DNA of 64,000 bases from positions 62,001 to 126,000 of the forward strand of contig NZ_JAINZZ010000011.1 in the NCBI RefSeq assembly GCF_019890725.1, in the 5' to 3' direction. Positions 63,052 through 64,000 of the stretch are shown here, piece by piece. This DNA comes from Actinacidiphila acidipaludis (GTDB lineage Bacteria; Actinomycetota; Actinomycetes; Streptomycetales; Streptomycetaceae). The notes under the pieces were generated by a model. It searched no databases. It worked only from the letters and a program-made list of their open reading frames with translations, and had not been told where the DNA came from. A program made the translations under genes and the position numbers. Position 1 is the first letter of the stretch; every line of letters starts with the position of its first letter.

Positions 63052-64000
63052 ATGAGCGGACACCCGGCGACGCCCGGCTCGACCTACCGGATACAGGTGC
63101 AGCCCGGCTTCACCTTCGCCGACACGGCGGGCGCGGTGCCGTATCTCGCGGCCCTCGGCGTCACCCATCTGCACCTGTCGCCGGTCCTGGAGGCCGTGCC
63201 CGGCTCCCGGCACGGCTACGACGTGGTGGACCACACCCGGGTGCGGGCCGCACTCGGCGGCGAGGAGGGCCTGCGGGAGCTCTCCAGAACGGCCGGGGAG
63301 CACGGCCTCGGGCTGATCGTGGACATCGTCCCCAACCACATGGCGCTCCCGGCCCCCGAGCACCTCAACGCCCCGCTGTGGGCCGTCCTGCGCGACGGCC
63401 CGTCCTCGCCGTACGCCCCGTGGTTCGACATCGACTGGGACGCGCTCGGCGGCAAGGTGCTGCTGCCGGTGCTGGGCGAGCCGGTGCCGGACGTCCTCGG
63501 CGACCTGTCGGTGATCACGGACAAGGCCGCGGGCGGCCGGGTCCTGCGCTACTACGACCACCGCTTCCCGCTGCGCCCCGGCACGGAGGAGCTGCCGCTG
63601 CCGGAACTGCTGGAAGCCCAGTGGTACCGGCTCGCCTACTGGCGCACGGCCCGCACCGACCTGAACTACCGCCGTTTCTTCACCATCTCCGACCTGATCG
63701 CGGTCCGGGTGGAACGGCCCGAGGTCTTCGACGCCACCCACGCCACGGTGCTGCGCCTGCTGCGCGACGACGTCGTCGACGGGCTGCGCATCGATCACCC
63801 GGACGGCCTCGCGGATCCCGCGGCCTACCTGCGGCGGCTGGCCGAGGCGGCCGGCGGGCGGTGGACGGTGGTGGAGAAGATCCTCCAGCGCGACGAGGAA
63901 CTGCCGCCGGACTGGACGTGCGCCGGGACCACCGGGTACGACGCGCTGGACCGCATCGACGGGCTGTTCACCGACCCGGCGGGGGTCGCCGAACTGAGCG
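63052..64000 (+). CDS. treY: Maltooligosyl trehalose synthase (5' part, runs off the window)
   Basis: The ATG at 63052 opens a frame with no stop before the right edge, giving 316 residues of a GH13 enzyme. The start STYRIQVQPGFTFADTAG, VPYLAALGVTHLHLSPVLEA, HGYDVVDHTRV and region I IVDIVPNHMA are characteristic of TreY, as is GLRIDHPDGLADP (region II with the nucleophile Asp) and VVEKILQRDE (region III Glu). TreY turns the reducing end of malto-oligosaccharides into a trehalose unit, which TreZ then releases; treZ is expected beyond the window. GlgX debranches glycogen to supply its substrate. Confidence 0.95.
   Translation, partial: MSGHPATPGSTYRIQVQPGFTFADTAGAVPYLAALGVTHLHLSPVLEAVPGSRHGYDVVDHTRVRAALGGEEGLRELSRTAGEHGLGLIVDIVPNHMALPAPEHLNAPLWAVLRDGPSSPYAPWFDIDWDALGGKVLLPVLGEPVPDVLGDLSVITDKAAGGRVLRYYDHRFPLRPGTEELPLPELLEAQWYRLAYWRTARTDLNYRRFFTISDLIAVRVERPEVFDATHATVLRLLRDDVVDGLRIDHPDGLADPAAYLRRLAEAAGGRWTVVEKILQRDEELPPDWTCAGTTGYDALDRIDGLFTDPAGVAELS

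Overview
The window is very GC-rich, gene-dense chromosomal DNA with frequent GTG and TTG starts, leaderless-looking genes and Streptomyces-type families (MmpL transporter, ECF sigma factor with a SnoaL-like tail, LacI regulators paired with sugar ABC operons, SAV2148-type HEPN protein, a trehalose/glycogen gene pair). It most likely comes from Streptomyces or a close relative such as Kitasatospora or Streptacidiphilus. I see no tRNA, rRNA, CRISPR array, insertion sequence, prophage or attachment site.

Layout. 1-7 kb holds housekeeping and orphan genes: the end of a membrane protein, a PPOX-fold flavoprotein, a LacI regulator, a stand-alone rsgA preceded by a candidate 22-codon leader ORF, a YciI protein, two linked hypothetical genes, and an XRE regulator divergent from a second methionine aminopeptidase. 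7.8-29 kb is a polysaccharide-use region: a secreted GH31 enzyme with two carbohydrate-binding modules, a Tat-exported TIM-barrel-like protein, an RpiR/SIS regulator, a zinc alcohol dehydrogenase, a complete bxl-type locus (LacI regulator divergent from binding protein, two permeases and a GH3 enzyme), an Smr protein, a polysaccharide deacetylase, a second alcohol dehydrogenase and a large secreted GH3 enzyme with three discoidin-like modules.

29-42 kb carries a DUF427 protein, a molybdate module (HTH-TOBE regulator plus modABC), a secreted alginate-lyase-like protein with a ricin lectin tail, a VOC protein convergent with an AraC regulator, a BrkB/YihY membrane protein divergent from an AidB-type acyl-CoA dehydrogenase, a GAF regulator and an acetyltransferase. 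42-52 kb is a continuous sulfur assimilation block: a cysteine-codon leader peptide, siroheme sulfite reductase, zinc-ribbon protein, cysH, cysC, cysD, cysN, a sulfonate-type ABC transporter and a sirohydrochlorin chelatase. Sulfate is activated by CysDN, optionally phosphorylated by CysC, reduced by CysH and the sulfite reductase, while the chelatase helps make the siroheme cofactor and the transporter brings in organic sulfur. 52-64 kb holds an acyltransferase, an MmpL transporter, the ECF sigma factor convergent with a STAS protein, a phosphotransferase, a DnaQ-like exonuclease, the HEPN protein, and glgX followed by the start of treY, which runs off the right edge.

The most interesting signals are regulatory or architectural: the possible stalling leader before rsgA with a hairpin over the rsgA ribosome binding site; the cysteine leader peptide; a 93-bp tandem duplication that extends CysC; an identical 12-bp palindrome at a LacI gene and at a GH3 gene 24 kb away; two binding modules inserted in the N-terminal domain of the GH31 enzyme; a probable CTG start in the Smr gene; and two mutually exclusive hairpins before the MmpL gene.
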